Positions 26,364 through 35,167 of a stretch of 64,000 bases of DNA are shown here, one piece after another. Where the stretch lies: assembly GCA_021158245.1 (NCBI GenBank), contig JAGGVB010000179.1:1-64000 (forward strand), given 5' to 3'. Origin of the DNA: a bacterium. Lineage in GTDB: Bacteria; Zhuqueibacterota; QNDG01. The notes under the pieces were generated by a model. The model was not told the origin of the DNA, made no database searches, and worked only from the letters and a program-made list of their open reading frames with translations. Position numbers and translations under genes: made by a program. The stretch's first letter is position 1; each line of letters opens with the position of its first letter.

Positions 26364-27408
26364 AATCCTGTTTCAAATATCTGTTATAGATCATTCCCGC
26401 AGTCTCCAAAGCTCTGCTTCCGCCCTGATACAACAATTCAGCATAAATAAGTAAAGGATGCGTAATCGGTGCTGGAGTATTTTTTTTGTAAATTATTTCT
26501 GGAGAAAATAAATTTAACAAGGTCACGTTTGTTTTTTTTGCTGGTATGAGTTTCAACATTATCTTTACTTTTTCAAATAGTTCCGGTTTTATAAATAACT
26601 CTGTTGCAGTACCGCGATAGTAATGAATCAGAAGATCGGCTCCCAAACTACCTCCTACAGCAAAGCCCTGTGGTTTTTTGATTAAATTGTTGGATAAATT
26701 TTCAGGTAAATTTTTCATTACAGAAGGAGCAATTTTAAAGGTGCCTAAAACAAGTTTTGGTCTGAGTCGATAACTATAATTAGCCAACCACTGTTCAAAA
26801 ATTATTTTTTTATTTACAAATCGATTTTTCCGTTTTCCGACTTCTTGAATATATCCTTCCGCTTTAAGATCCCTTAATACCGTTGAAACCCGATCTTTAG
26901 AAATAGCAGATAAATCTGCTAACTCACGAACTGTTGAATCAAGTAACTCGGGATTCTTCAAAAGAATAAATATTAACTGTAATCCTTTTGGTTGAAAAAT
27001 TGCAGGTTCACGTGTACTACTATCTGTTAAGACTATCTTTCTGCCATCTCTCTCAATATATAAAACATCAGTGGCATATAAATATACATTCCCTGCAGTG
27101 TCTATGTAGTTAATGTTATGCTTTTTCAAATCATGTGCTATTGAGTTATTTACATATTCACACATCAATAAATAGGGTTTCTTATTATAATCCTTATTGA
27201 ATAAAAGATGAACAGGTAAAGGTCGTTTTAAAACCCGTTTTATTTCGATAAGAAATTCTTGTTTTCCGGTTTCCGTTTCAACCTTAATTTTTGCATCAAA
27301 ACGTCTGTTATCAATTTTGATTTTTTGTTCGGAAAAACTGATTTTTAGAACTGGTTTTAAACTTCTGAGTTGATTAAGACATTGGTCAAAGATTTCTTTT
27401 TCTTTCAT
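26350..27408 (-). CDS. AbiEi-like antitoxin/transcriptional regulator
   Basis: A 352-residue protein. The N-terminal part (about 1-130) has a restriction-endonuclease-like or sensor-like alpha/beta pattern (FLIEIKRVLKRPLPVHLLF, YLLMCEYVNNSIAHDLKKHN). A winged-helix domain follows (about 150-200; DSTVRELADLSAISKDRVST, VLRDLKAEGYIQ), then a C-terminal domain with GGSLGADLLIHYYRG typical of the AbiEi antitoxin group. It lies upstream of the toxin gene, as expected of a type IV system, and immediately downstream of a palindromic operator, fitting negative autoregulation. AAGGTGAT precedes the start on the minus strand. Confidence 0.82.
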   Translation of the reverse strand: MKEKEIFDQCLNQLRSLKPVLKISFSEQKIKIDNRRFDAKIKVETETGKQEFLIEIKRVLKRPLPVHLLFNKDYNKKPYLLMCEYVNNSIAHDLKKHNINYIDTAGNVYLYATDVLYIERDGRKIVLTDSSTREPAIFQPKGLQLIFILLKNPELLDSTVRELADLSAISKDRVSTVLRDLKAEGYIQEVGKRKNRFVNKKIIFEQWLANYSYRLRPKLVLGTFKIAPSVMKNLPENLSNNLIKKPQGFAVGGSLGADLLIHYYRGTATELFIKPELFEKVKIMLKLIPAKKTNVTLLNLFSPEIIYKKNTPAPITHPLLIYAELLYQGGSRALETAGMIYNRYLKQDFDEN

Positions 27409-27420
27409 TTTATCACCTTA

Positions 27421-27475
27421 TTGTCCGGTTGTTCGTTTTGTCCGATCGGATCGGACATTTAAATATACCGGACAA
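27421..27475 (-). promoter_or_regulatory. palindromic operator/promoter region of the AbiE pair
   Basis: Three related half-sites stand just upstream of the antitoxin start: TTGTCCGG (27421-27428) and its inverse CCGGACAA (27468-27475) flank a 17-base palindrome GTCCGATCGGATCGGAC (27440-27456, one central mismatch). A TATATTTAAA stretch on the minus strand (27458-27467) could be the -10 region. The layout is that of an autorepressor operator bound by the winged-helix antitoxin. Confidence 0.7.
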
Positions 27476-27581
27476 AGAAGAAATAGGCAAGTTAAATTTC
27501 AAATAAAAATTTTTTGCCACGCAGAAGTCATCTGCCTCTATGGATATGGTCTCGCAGAAGCAAGAGCCCCTGCTGGGCTAA

Positions 27582-27650
27582 AATTGATGTGCTTATTTTT
27601 TCAATGTTAACACGGCTTAAAGTTTTACCTTAACTTGATTGGGGGGCAGG
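27582..27650. repeat. ~70-bp direct repeat, right copy
   Basis: Same-orientation copy of 25244-25313, sharing CAATGTTAACACGG, TAAAGTTTTAC and TTAACTTGATTG. It lies in the 343-base gap between the antitoxin start and the GIY-YIG gene. The rest of that gap (27651-27751) shows nothing recognisable. Confidence 0.8.
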
Positions 27651-27751
27651 TGCCATACGAATTTTGTTTTAGTTCCACACATTGTTCCAAGGTCATCCGT
27701 TATTGCCCTGATGATGTTTTTCGACAGTAGGTCAGGTCTGTTGTTCACAGC

Positions 27752-28006
27752 CTACGGAACCGAATCCTGACTTTTGATCAGCATCAGTTTCCTGGAACGG
27801 GGCCATTTCTTAATTTCATATTCACGCCTGAGGGCCAGTCCTTTATTTTCCAGGACTTCGGAATAAACCAGCCTCACCGGCCGCCGGCCCCGTGTATACC
27901 TGGCTCCTTTGCCGGCATTGTGCAAATCAATCCGGGCCTCCGGATCTTTGGCAATTCCTGTATAAAATGTATCGTCACTGCATTGGACGATATATAGGGT
28001 ATACAT
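27752..28006 (-). CDS. GIY-YIG domain protein, UPF0213 (YhbQ-like)
   Basis: An 84-residue single-domain GIY-YIG protein. The opening YTLYIVQCSDDTFYTGI is the UPF0213 form of the GIY/YIG motif. ARIDLHNAGKGARYTRGRRP supplies the conserved Arg/His region, and EYEIKKWPRSRKLMLI gives the usual Glu and Lys-rich end. It is full length for the family. Members are small nuclease-like proteins of uncertain role (DNA repair has been proposed). It is more GC-rich than the flanking repeat-bearing DNA and lacks a clear ribosome site. It lies in the accessory zone next to the toxin-antitoxin pair. Confidence 0.9.
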   Translation of the reverse strand: MYTLYIVQCSDDTFYTGIAKDPEARIDLHNAGKGARYTRGRRPVRLVYSEVLENKGLALRREYEIKKWPRSRKLMLIKSQDSVP

Positions 28007-28090
28007 TGTTAATATATTTCCATTTATTTCCGTTCTCAGCTTCTGACTAAAACTGCATTTTATGCGGCAACAGTACCATGTGAATTTTAA

Positions 28091-28504
28091 TTACTGTTGA
28101 GCCTTTAATTCATCTTCATCCCAGATATCTTTCCAACTATCACAAAAAGGCTGTTGGAAGCAACCCGGACACCAGCCGTCACAACCGTCTATATGGTGCT
28201 GCAGACCCTCCGGACGGGATACTGCAATTTTAAGGGGCAACACCTCGTCCAGAACATATTGGTAAATGATTTGGTCAGGACATTTTTTCCTCAGATCAAG
28301 ATAAATATCATTTTTCTTTAAAATGTCTTTTATTTTGTCAAGTTTCTTTTCCAGGGCTTCATCCGATAATTGATCTGTTTTCGGAAATTTAAAATTTAAA
28401 GGGAAAAGAGTGCGGATTTCTATGTGCGGAACGTTTTTCATTTTATTAAAAGCTAACATGTTTTTCAGAAACTGGTTTCCAATTTCAGGCGTTTGGTCTT
28501 CCAT
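28091..28504 (-). CDS. Cys-rich hypothetical protein
   Basis: A 137-residue protein I do not recognise. The middle is a charged helical stretch (DEALEKKLDKIKDILKKNDI). The C-terminus carries a cluster of possible metal ligands: HHIDGCDGWCPGCFQQPFCD, with His-His-x3-Cys-x3-Cys-x2-Cys-x5-Cys spacing, and an acidic tail. No signal peptide or membrane segment is visible. It may bind zinc or a cluster, but that is inference. It is probably cotranscribed with the oxidoreductase gene 83 bases upstream on the same strand. Confidence 0.65.
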   Translation of the reverse strand: MEDQTPEIGNQFLKNMLAFNKMKNVPHIEIRTLFPLNFKFPKTDQLSDEALEKKLDKIKDILKKNDIYLDLRKKCPDQIIYQYVLDEVLPLKIAVSRPEGLQHHIDGCDGWCPGCFQQPFCDSWKDIWDEDELKAQQ

Positions 28505-28587
28505 GTTATGGAGTCCTTGATTTTGAATTCATAGTTTTTTTCTTAGTGCTGCATTTTTATTGTGATTCTGATCTATATATAATATTT

Positions 28588-29601
28588 CTATCCAATCTCA
28601 GAATATATCCGTTCAAGCTCTTTTTCAGCATCAGTGACAAGTTCATTGATCAGGTCTTTTAAAGGCTGCACTTTTTTTGTAAGGCCCACACTCTGTCCGG
28701 CCATAAGAGATCCGCTGAAAATATCGCCGTCTTTGGCAGCTTTGCGCAGAGCTCCTACCCAGAATTCCTCAACTTTAAGCTGAGCCTGCTCCATGGTCAA
28801 TTCTCTGTCCCTGATCTTGTTTACGAGATCCATCTGAAGGTGCAGAAAATTTTCCATACCTTTGTTTTTAAGAGCTCTTACTGGTACAACTTTCAAATCA
28901 CTTAAGACATATGGTGTTGCAATTGCATCTCTTGCCTGAGCACGAATAAATGCTTTTTGAAAATCAGGATGTACATTGCATTCTTCTGTCATTACAAAAC
29001 GAGTTCCAAGCTGTACACCTGATGCACCCATTAAAAGAAGATGAGGTATTATGCGTCCGGTACCTATTCCTCCTGCAACGAATATAGGTACGGAATCAAT
29101 GGCAAACAGAATTTGCTGAATAAGAATCGTAAGCGAAACGTGTCCAATATGCCCGCCTGCTTCGCTTCCTTCAAGCATCAGGGCATCAGCGCCGTTTTTA
29201 ACAAGCCTTTTTGCAAGAGATTCGGCAGAGGCAAAACATATAACTTTTGCTCCGCTTTTTTTTGCAAGGGATATTTCAATTTTCGAAGGAATTCCTCCTG
29301 CAAAGACAACTAAAGGGATCTTTTGAGCTGAAATCAGCTCAAGATGTTCTCTGTATTTTGGAGCAATGGTTATCAAATTAACTGCAAAGGGCTTGTCTGT
29401 CAGTTCTGTAGTTTTATTGATTTCCTGTTCCAGAAGTTCCGTATCCATATTCCCTGCTGCAAGTGCACCAAGGCCCCCGTTATTTGATACGGCTGAAACA
29501 AGTGTCGAATCTGAAATCCATGTCATTGCTCCGCAAATTATGGGATATTTTACGTTGAGGAACTCTCTTCCTCTTGACCAAAGTTCGTTTAAAGTTTTCA
29601 T
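28588..29601 (-). CDS. FMN-dependent nitronate monooxygenase/FabK-like oxidoreductase
   Basis: A 337-residue TIM-barrel flavoprotein. The start PIICGAMTWISDSTLVSAVS..GGLGALAAGNM is the typical FMN/substrate segment. The core motif LEGSEAGGHIGHV carries the catalytic-site His of nitronate monooxygenases, and VPIFVAGGIGTGR plus GASGVQLGTRFV form the phosphate-binding loops. Either nitronate detoxification or enoyl-ACP reduction (FabK) is possible; the family does not separate cleanly on sequence. A standalone gene on the minus strand, divergent from the DUF5916 gene. Confidence 0.85.
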   Translation of the reverse strand: MKTLNELWSRGREFLNVKYPIICGAMTWISDSTLVSAVSNNGGLGALAAGNMDTELLEQEINKTTELTDKPFAVNLITIAPKYREHLELISAQKIPLVVFAGGIPSKIEISLAKKSGAKVICFASAESLAKRLVKNGADALMLEGSEAGGHIGHVSLTILIQQILFAIDSVPIFVAGGIGTGRIIPHLLLMGASGVQLGTRFVMTEECNVHPDFQKAFIRAQARDAIATPYVLSDLKVVPVRALKNKGMENFLHLQMDLVNKIRDRELTMEQAQLKVEEFWVGALRKAAKDGDIFSGSLMAGQSVGLTKKVQPLKDLINELVTDAEKELERIYSEIG

Positions 29602-30029
29602 AGTTATATGATATTTAAAATTAATATTTATGTCAAGCTTTATTTATGCTTGCTGTCTGTCACGATTTGACATTATAGCTAACATCTTTACCCTGATGGC
29701 TTTGCATCATACGACTGTCCGGGTCTGTTAATGATATTTGCCCGTGTTCTGATTTATCAATTTGCTCTTTGTTGCATTCCTGCGATATTCGTGAGAACGT
29801 AAATTTATATTTCTTTTTTGTCTCAATTCAACCATTTTCTAAACAATAACAGTTTCATTAGGTATTATTCGGGATAGAATTTGTTCCGAATTACAATTTC
29901 AAACTTCAAAATGGTTCGATATTACCATCTATGGCTCATTTAAAGAAACCTTTCCGTATATTTCCGTACAATTAAGCAAGCTCGAAAAGATATCCAATAT
30001 AATTTTGATCATAATTGGAGGAGGAGAAC
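29602..30029. other. divergent intergenic region, no gene seen
   Basis: This 428-base gap separates the minus-strand oxidoreductase from the plus-strand DUF5916 gene and should hold both promoters. I see TATAAT at 29998-30003 without a good -35 element, a tandem TTTCCGTA pair near 29950-29967, and the ribosome site GGAGGAGGA (30017-30025). No ORF or stable hairpin is convincing. Confidence 0.5.
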
Positions 30030-32600
30030 TTGAAACAAACGGAACGTATTTGTATATTTCTAATGTGGGCTGCGCTGTTTTTGTTCCATAGCATTGTAAT
30101 GGCAGGCCTTATTAATACTACAGCCGAGATCAAGGCAAAACGGACAGCAGAGGCTATTACAGTTGACGGCATCCTTGCAGAATCTGTATGGTCAGGAACC
30201 GGTTACACAAAACTGATTCAGCGAGATCCGATTGAAGGGGCAGAGCCCACAGAAAAAACAGAAGTGTATATAGCTTACAATGATATGGGGCTTTACGTGG
30301 CCGGTAAATGCTATCACACCGGATCTGATTCAATTATCGGAGGAATAGCCCGACGGGACAAACATGTAGATTCAGACTGGTTCTGGTTCTGGATTGATGC
30401 GAATAATGATCACCAGACTGCTTATGGTTTCGGGATCAATCCTGATGGATCAATATGCGATCAGAAAATGTATCAGGATATTCTGACTGAAAATGACTGG
30501 GATGGCATCTGGGAAAGTGCAGCACAACGAAACGGCGATAACTGGACCTTTGAAATATTTATTCCCTATTCTCAACTGCGCTTTAATAAGCAGGATGAGT
30601 ATGTCTGGGGTTGTAATTTTAAACGGTATGTGATCAAGAATGCAGAACATGACTGGTTTGTAATGACTCCGAAAAAGGATAATGGTTTTGTTTCCCGTTT
30701 TGGTAAACTTACCGGTATAAACGGTATTGAGCCTCCATCCCGTTTATTTATCTCACCATTCGTTTCCGGAAAAAGCAGCTATTCACCTGCAGTTCGCGGT
30801 GGTGTGTTTTATGATAAAGAACGGTGGGGGAAGAATTTCGGACTTGATGTGAAATACGGGATTGCCGGAAATTTGACATTAGATTTGGCAGTGAATCCGG
30901 ATTTTGGCCAGGCAGAAGTAGATCCGGCAGTGATGAATCTTTCTGCATATGAAACCTATTATTCAGAAAAGAGAGAGTTCTTTATAGAAGGTGCCGATAT
31001 TTTCAGTTTTGGCGATAACCCTGCCGGAGGTGTTTGGGGATGTTATTGGCATACACCGCGGCTTTTCTACAGCAGGCGTATCGGAAGGCGGACAACAGGG
31101 AATGTGACTCATCAGGGCGAAGTGTATCGTGCAGAAACGGCAACGATTCTCGGTGCTGCGAAAGTAAGCGGGAAAATCGGAGACTGGTCCGTTGGAAGTA
31201 TCAATGCTGTTACACAACTTGAGCATGCAGAAATTGACTCTGCAGGCACCAGGTTTAAAGAACCTATCGAACCCATGGCAAGTTACAATATTCTCCGGGG
31301 AATGCGAGAATTTAATCAAGGTGATCAGGGGCTGGGTTTTATCTTTACCGGTGTAACCCGCAAGTTGGATGAAAATAATTTAATCAGCTCCAATAACAGC
31401 AAATCATTTGTGGGTGGGATTGATGGCTGGACATTTTTCGGGAAAGAGAGAGCCTGGGCCTTTATGGGTAATATGGCCTATTCAAATGTTCAGGGAAGTG
31501 AGCAGCGTCTGACAGCAATTCAACGATCTGCGGCCCATTATTACCAACGACCTGATTTAGATGCAGCATCATTAGACAGCACTCGTACAGCCCTCAGTGG
31601 ATTTATGGGCCGCTTCGGTATTAAAAAAATGCGAGGCAATTTTAACCTGCAGGCAGCCCTTGGCATTGTTTCTCCAGGATTCAATATTAATGATGCAGGA
31701 TATCTTCGTTATGGAAATGTGATTAATATGCATGTTGTCGGTACCTATCGCTGGTTGGAACCAAAATCATGGTATCGAAGGATCTATGTTAATGTTATGA
31801 CATCACGCAATTTTGATTTTGACAGGAACCTGACATTCAAACAGAATTGGGCATCCTTTGCAATTCTTCTTCCGAACTATTGGTCTTTTAATACGAACAT
31901 CCAATTCACCCCTGACGGTTTGAGTAATACGTTGACTCGAGGAGGACCTATGATGGGGTATCCCGGCTATGAGAATTATGTTGCCAGTCTTACGACTGAT
32001 TCCCGAAAGCAGGTGCAGGTTGGTGTCAATTATTCTGCACAGGAAGTAAACGATGGCGGGTATGGACGTAATATGGGAATAAATGTAACCTATAAACCGT
32101 CACCCTCAGTACGTTTGACATTTTCAGGAAATAGAAGCCAGTTCCTCGATCATCATCAATGGGTGAGCAATATTTCAGATGCTGCCGCTGCATATGGGAT
32201 ACATTATGTTTTTTCAAGCATTGATTACAATGTGACCTCATTAACATTCCGAGCAGATTGGGGGATCACACCTAAGTTATCTTTGCAAACATATATCCAG
32301 CCCTATTCTGCAGTCGGTCATTATTACGGTTTCAAGGAGTTGGCAAAAGCGCGAACCTATGATTATAATGAGTATGCCTATCAAGGAAATCCTGATTTTA
32401 ACTTCAAATCGTTCAAAGCAAATGTTGTGTTGCGGTGGGAATACATGCCCGGATCACTCTTTTATCTGGTCTGGACACAGAATCGAAGTAACTTCGCAAA
32501 CCCTGGAGATTATCAGTTTGGCCGTGATATGAAATCACTTTTCAATGAATGGTCGGATAATGTTGTATTTTTGAAGTTGACATATATGTTTAAGCGCTGA
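30030..32600 (+). CDS. CBM9-like/DUF5916 outer-membrane beta-barrel protein
   Basis: An 856-residue exported protein. After a signal peptide (..HSIVMAG) comes a CBM9-like beta-sandwich (about 35-215; ITVDGILAESVWSG, VYIAYNDMGLYVAGKC, WTFEIFIPYSQLRF). The rest is the DUF5916 barrel with its marker NPDFGQAEVDPAVMNLSAYE followed by KREFFIEGADIF, and a C-terminus ending LTYMFKR. The TTG at 30030 is the best start, five bases after GGAGGAGGA; an upstream in-frame TTG would sit inside that site. The family is common in Bacteroidetes and relatives and is thought to act in surface carbohydrate or polymer handling; the substrate is unknown. Confidence 0.9.
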   Translation: MKQTERICIFLMWAALFLFHSIVMAGLINTTAEIKAKRTAEAITVDGILAESVWSGTGYTKLIQRDPIEGAEPTEKTEVYIAYNDMGLYVAGKCYHTGSDSIIGGIARRDKHVDSDWFWFWIDANNDHQTAYGFGINPDGSICDQKMYQDILTENDWDGIWESAAQRNGDNWTFEIFIPYSQLRFNKQDEYVWGCNFKRYVIKNAEHDWFVMTPKKDNGFVSRFGKLTGINGIEPPSRLFISPFVSGKSSYSPAVRGGVFYDKERWGKNFGLDVKYGIAGNLTLDLAVNPDFGQAEVDPAVMNLSAYETYYSEKREFFIEGADIFSFGDNPAGGVWGCYWHTPRLFYSRRIGRRTTGNVTHQGEVYRAETATILGAAKVSGKIGDWSVGSINAVTQLEHAEIDSAGTRFKEPIEPMASYNILRGMREFNQGDQGLGFIFTGVTRKLDENNLISSNNSKSFVGGIDGWTFFGKERAWAFMGNMAYSNVQGSEQRLTAIQRSAAHYYQRPDLDAASLDSTRTALSGFMGRFGIKKMRGNFNLQAALGIVSPGFNINDAGYLRYGNVINMHVVGTYRWLEPKSWYRRIYVNVMTSRNFDFDRNLTFKQNWASFAILLPNYWSFNTNIQFTPDGLSNTLTRGGPMMGYPGYENYVASLTTDSRKQVQVGVNYSAQEVNDGGYGRNMGINVTYKPSPSVRLTFSGNRSQFLDHHQWVSNISDAAAAYGIHYVFSSIDYNVTSLTFRADWGITPKLSLQTYIQPYSAVGHYYGFKELAKARTYDYNEYAYQGNPDFNFKSFKANVVLRWEYMPGSLFYLVWTQNRSNFANPGDYQFGRDMKSLFNEWSDNVVFLKLTYMFKR

Positions 32601-32711
32601 ATGAATTGATCGAAAATTAATAAAACCGCCTTGATGCAGGTTATTTGTGAAAAAAAAACATTAAAATTTAAATGTAAGTATATTCAAAATTTACGATTTA
32701 TTCCCGCAAGT

Positions 32712-32740
32712 TTGACAATAAGAGAGGAAAGTTGTATATT
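32712..32740 (+). promoter_or_regulatory. sigma-70 promoter of hypF
   Basis: TTGACA (32712-32717), 17-base spacer, TATATT (32735-32740). The predicted leader is about 50 bases to the ATG at 32796. Confidence 0.75.
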
Positions 32741-32795
32741 AAATTTTATGATAACATGACTTTTTAACCCAGTTTTAATTCTGAAAAGATCCTGT

Positions 32796-35114
32796 ATGGC
32801 AATCGAAATTAAACGCAGAAAAATATTGATAAACGGTATTGTCCAGGGAGTAGGATTCAGGCCTACTGTGTACAGATATGCACGAGAGTACGGGATTAAA
32901 GGTTTTGTTGCAAATACTTCAAATGGCGTTATTATTGAAGCAGAAGCCGCCCCTGATTTAACAGATAAATTCTTAAACAGGCTCCTTTATGAGCCGCCTG
33001 CTCTTGCGGAGATACACTCCTGTGAACAGCACTTGATAGAACCTTCGGGAGCTGCGGAATTTGAAATTATTCAAAGCATGGACAGTGACGATGCTTTTAC
33101 TTTAATATCTCCTGATATCGCAATATGCGATCAGTGCAGAAATGAACTGTTTGACAAATCGGACAGAAGATACAGATATCCATTTATAAACTGTACAAAC
33201 TGCGGCCCGCGTTACACAATAATAAAACGCATTCCATATGACAGGCCATATACTACAATGTCACAATTCACCATGTGCAGAGAGTGCTATGATGAGTACA
33301 AAGACCCTGAAAACAGAAGATTTCATGCACAGCCAAACTGCTGTCCGGAATGCGGGCCTGAAGTATGGCTCACTGATCCTGAAGGCAGGAGCATAGAGGC
33401 CGAATATCCGATAGAGTCGGCCGCCGAATTGCTGCACCAGGGCCGTATAATTGCAGTAAAGGGATTGGGAGGATTTCATCTTGCGTGTAATGCTGCAGAT
33501 GATGTGCCTGTTTCTCTTCTCAGGGAAAGGAAAGGAAGATACGAAAAGCCTCTTGCTGTCATGGTGGAAAATATTGACATGGCAAGAGAAATAGCTGTAA
33601 TTTCAGAAGAAGAGGAAAAACTTTTATTAAGCGGCAGAAGGCCGATTGTAATTGTAAAAAAAAGAAGAGGGCACGGACTTGCAGAACATATAGCTCCGTC
33701 AAATAATTTTTTCGGAATTTTGCTTCCCTATACGCCTATTCACTATCTTTTGATTCAGGGATTTAAAGCCCTTGTAATGACAAGCGGAAATTATTCGGAT
33801 GAACCTATTGCAAAGGATAATAAGGAGGCTTTAGGCAGGCTTGGAAAAGTTGCAGACTATTTCCTGCTGCACAACAGGGATATTCATGTTGCATGCGATG
33901 ATTCGGTAACAAGAGTCATGTCAGGAAAACCAAAACCAATACGGCGTTCAAGAGGATATGTCCCGACTCCTGTAATTTTACAGATGGAACCTTTGGAGTC
34001 AATTCTTGCAACAGGTGCAGAACTTAAAAATACAATCTGTGTCACAAGAAAGAAATTTGCGTTCCTGTCTCAGCATATCGGAGATTTGAAGAATCTGGAG
34101 ACGCTGGATTATTTTAAGTCAACAATTGAACACCTGAAAAATATTCTTGATGTTGATCCTGAAATTATTGCATGCGATTTACACCCTGAGTACCTTTCGA
34201 CAAAATGGGCAAAATCCTTTAAAAATAAAAAGATAATACCTGTTCAGCATCATCATGCACATATTGCATCATGTCTTGCTGAGAATCAATACAATGAGAA
34301 AGTAATAGGCCTTGCAATGGATGGTACCGGGTACGGCACAGACGGAGCAGTGTGGGGTGGAGAAATATTAATTGCAGACACAGAATCATTTGTCAGAGCA
34401 GCCCATTTCTCCTACAGGCCAATCCCAGGAGGCGACAGCGCTGTTAAGAATGTCTGGCGTATGGCAGCAGGATATATTTCTCATTTTTTCGGAATTGATA
34501 CGGATTCTTTTGATAAAGATAGCTTTTTAAAATTGTGGAAATCCATTCCGGCATTTCAAAGTATAGACCTGCAGGATGTACAGGTTGTTTCAGAGATGAT
34601 ACGTACAGGAATGAATACTCCGAAGACATCAAGCCTCGGCAGGCTCTTTGACGGAGTAGCTGCAATTTCAGGAATTCGTAATTCAGTGTCCTACGAGGGC
34701 CAGGCAGCAATAGAATTTGAAGCGGCTATTAATGAGAATGAAAAGTGCAATAATGAGGAATACGCCTTTGAAATCGAATTTTCGGATCCCATTATAATCG
34801 GCCCTGATTCTGTAATTAGAGGATGTGTGAATGATGCTGTGAAAGGGGTTCCCATATCCCAAATAAGCTGCAGATTTCATGCAGCAGTAGTTAATGCGCT
34901 GGTCCAAATCTGCATAAGTTTGCGGAAAAAATATGATATTTCGACAGCCGCTTTAAGCGGAGGCTGTTTTCAGAATAAATTTTTACTTGAAAAATTAACC
35001 GAAAGGCTTACAAATGAAGGATTTGAAGTTCTGAATCATTCGCTTGTACCTGTGAATGACGGCGGTATTTCATTGGGTCAGGCTGCTGTTGCAGCAAGTA
35101 AATTATCAAAATAA
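32796..35114 (+). CDS. hypF: carbamoyltransferase HypF
   Basis: Makes the thiocarbamate used for the CN ligands of [NiFe] hydrogenase by transferring the carbamoyl group to HypE. At 772 residues it is full length. Domains in order: acylphosphatase (1-95; INGIVQGVGFRPTVYRYARE), two zinc-finger segments (CDQC..NCTNCGPRYT and CREC..NCCPECGP), a YrdC-like nucleotide-binding domain (GRIIAVKGLGGFHLACNA, KPLAVMV), and a Kae1-like domain with HHHAHIASCLAEN, MDGTGYGTDG and LSGGCFQNKFL. All the key Cys and His are present. No hydrogenase or other hyp gene is in the window. It has its own promoter. Confidence 0.97.
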   Translation: MAIEIKRRKILINGIVQGVGFRPTVYRYAREYGIKGFVANTSNGVIIEAEAAPDLTDKFLNRLLYEPPALAEIHSCEQHLIEPSGAAEFEIIQSMDSDDAFTLISPDIAICDQCRNELFDKSDRRYRYPFINCTNCGPRYTIIKRIPYDRPYTTMSQFTMCRECYDEYKDPENRRFHAQPNCCPECGPEVWLTDPEGRSIEAEYPIESAAELLHQGRIIAVKGLGGFHLACNAADDVPVSLLRERKGRYEKPLAVMVENIDMAREIAVISEEEEKLLLSGRRPIVIVKKRRGHGLAEHIAPSNNFFGILLPYTPIHYLLIQGFKALVMTSGNYSDEPIAKDNKEALGRLGKVADYFLLHNRDIHVACDDSVTRVMSGKPKPIRRSRGYVPTPVILQMEPLESILATGAELKNTICVTRKKFAFLSQHIGDLKNLETLDYFKSTIEHLKNILDVDPEIIACDLHPEYLSTKWAKSFKNKKIIPVQHHHAHIASCLAENQYNEKVIGLAMDGTGYGTDGAVWGGEILIADTESFVRAAHFSYRPIPGGDSAVKNVWRMAAGYISHFFGIDTDSFDKDSFLKLWKSIPAFQSIDLQDVQVVSEMIRTGMNTPKTSSLGRLFDGVAAISGIRNSVSYEGQAAIEFEAAINENEKCNNEEYAFEIEFSDPIIIGPDSVIRGCVNDAVKGVPISQISCRFHAAVVNALVQICISLRKKYDISTAALSGGCFQNKFLLEKLTERLTNEGFEVLNHSLVPVNDGGISLGQAAVAASKLSK

Positions 35115-35167
35115 GTCACTGAGAAGATTAGATAAAGACTACTTCAAATTTAATATAAAGTAAAAAA

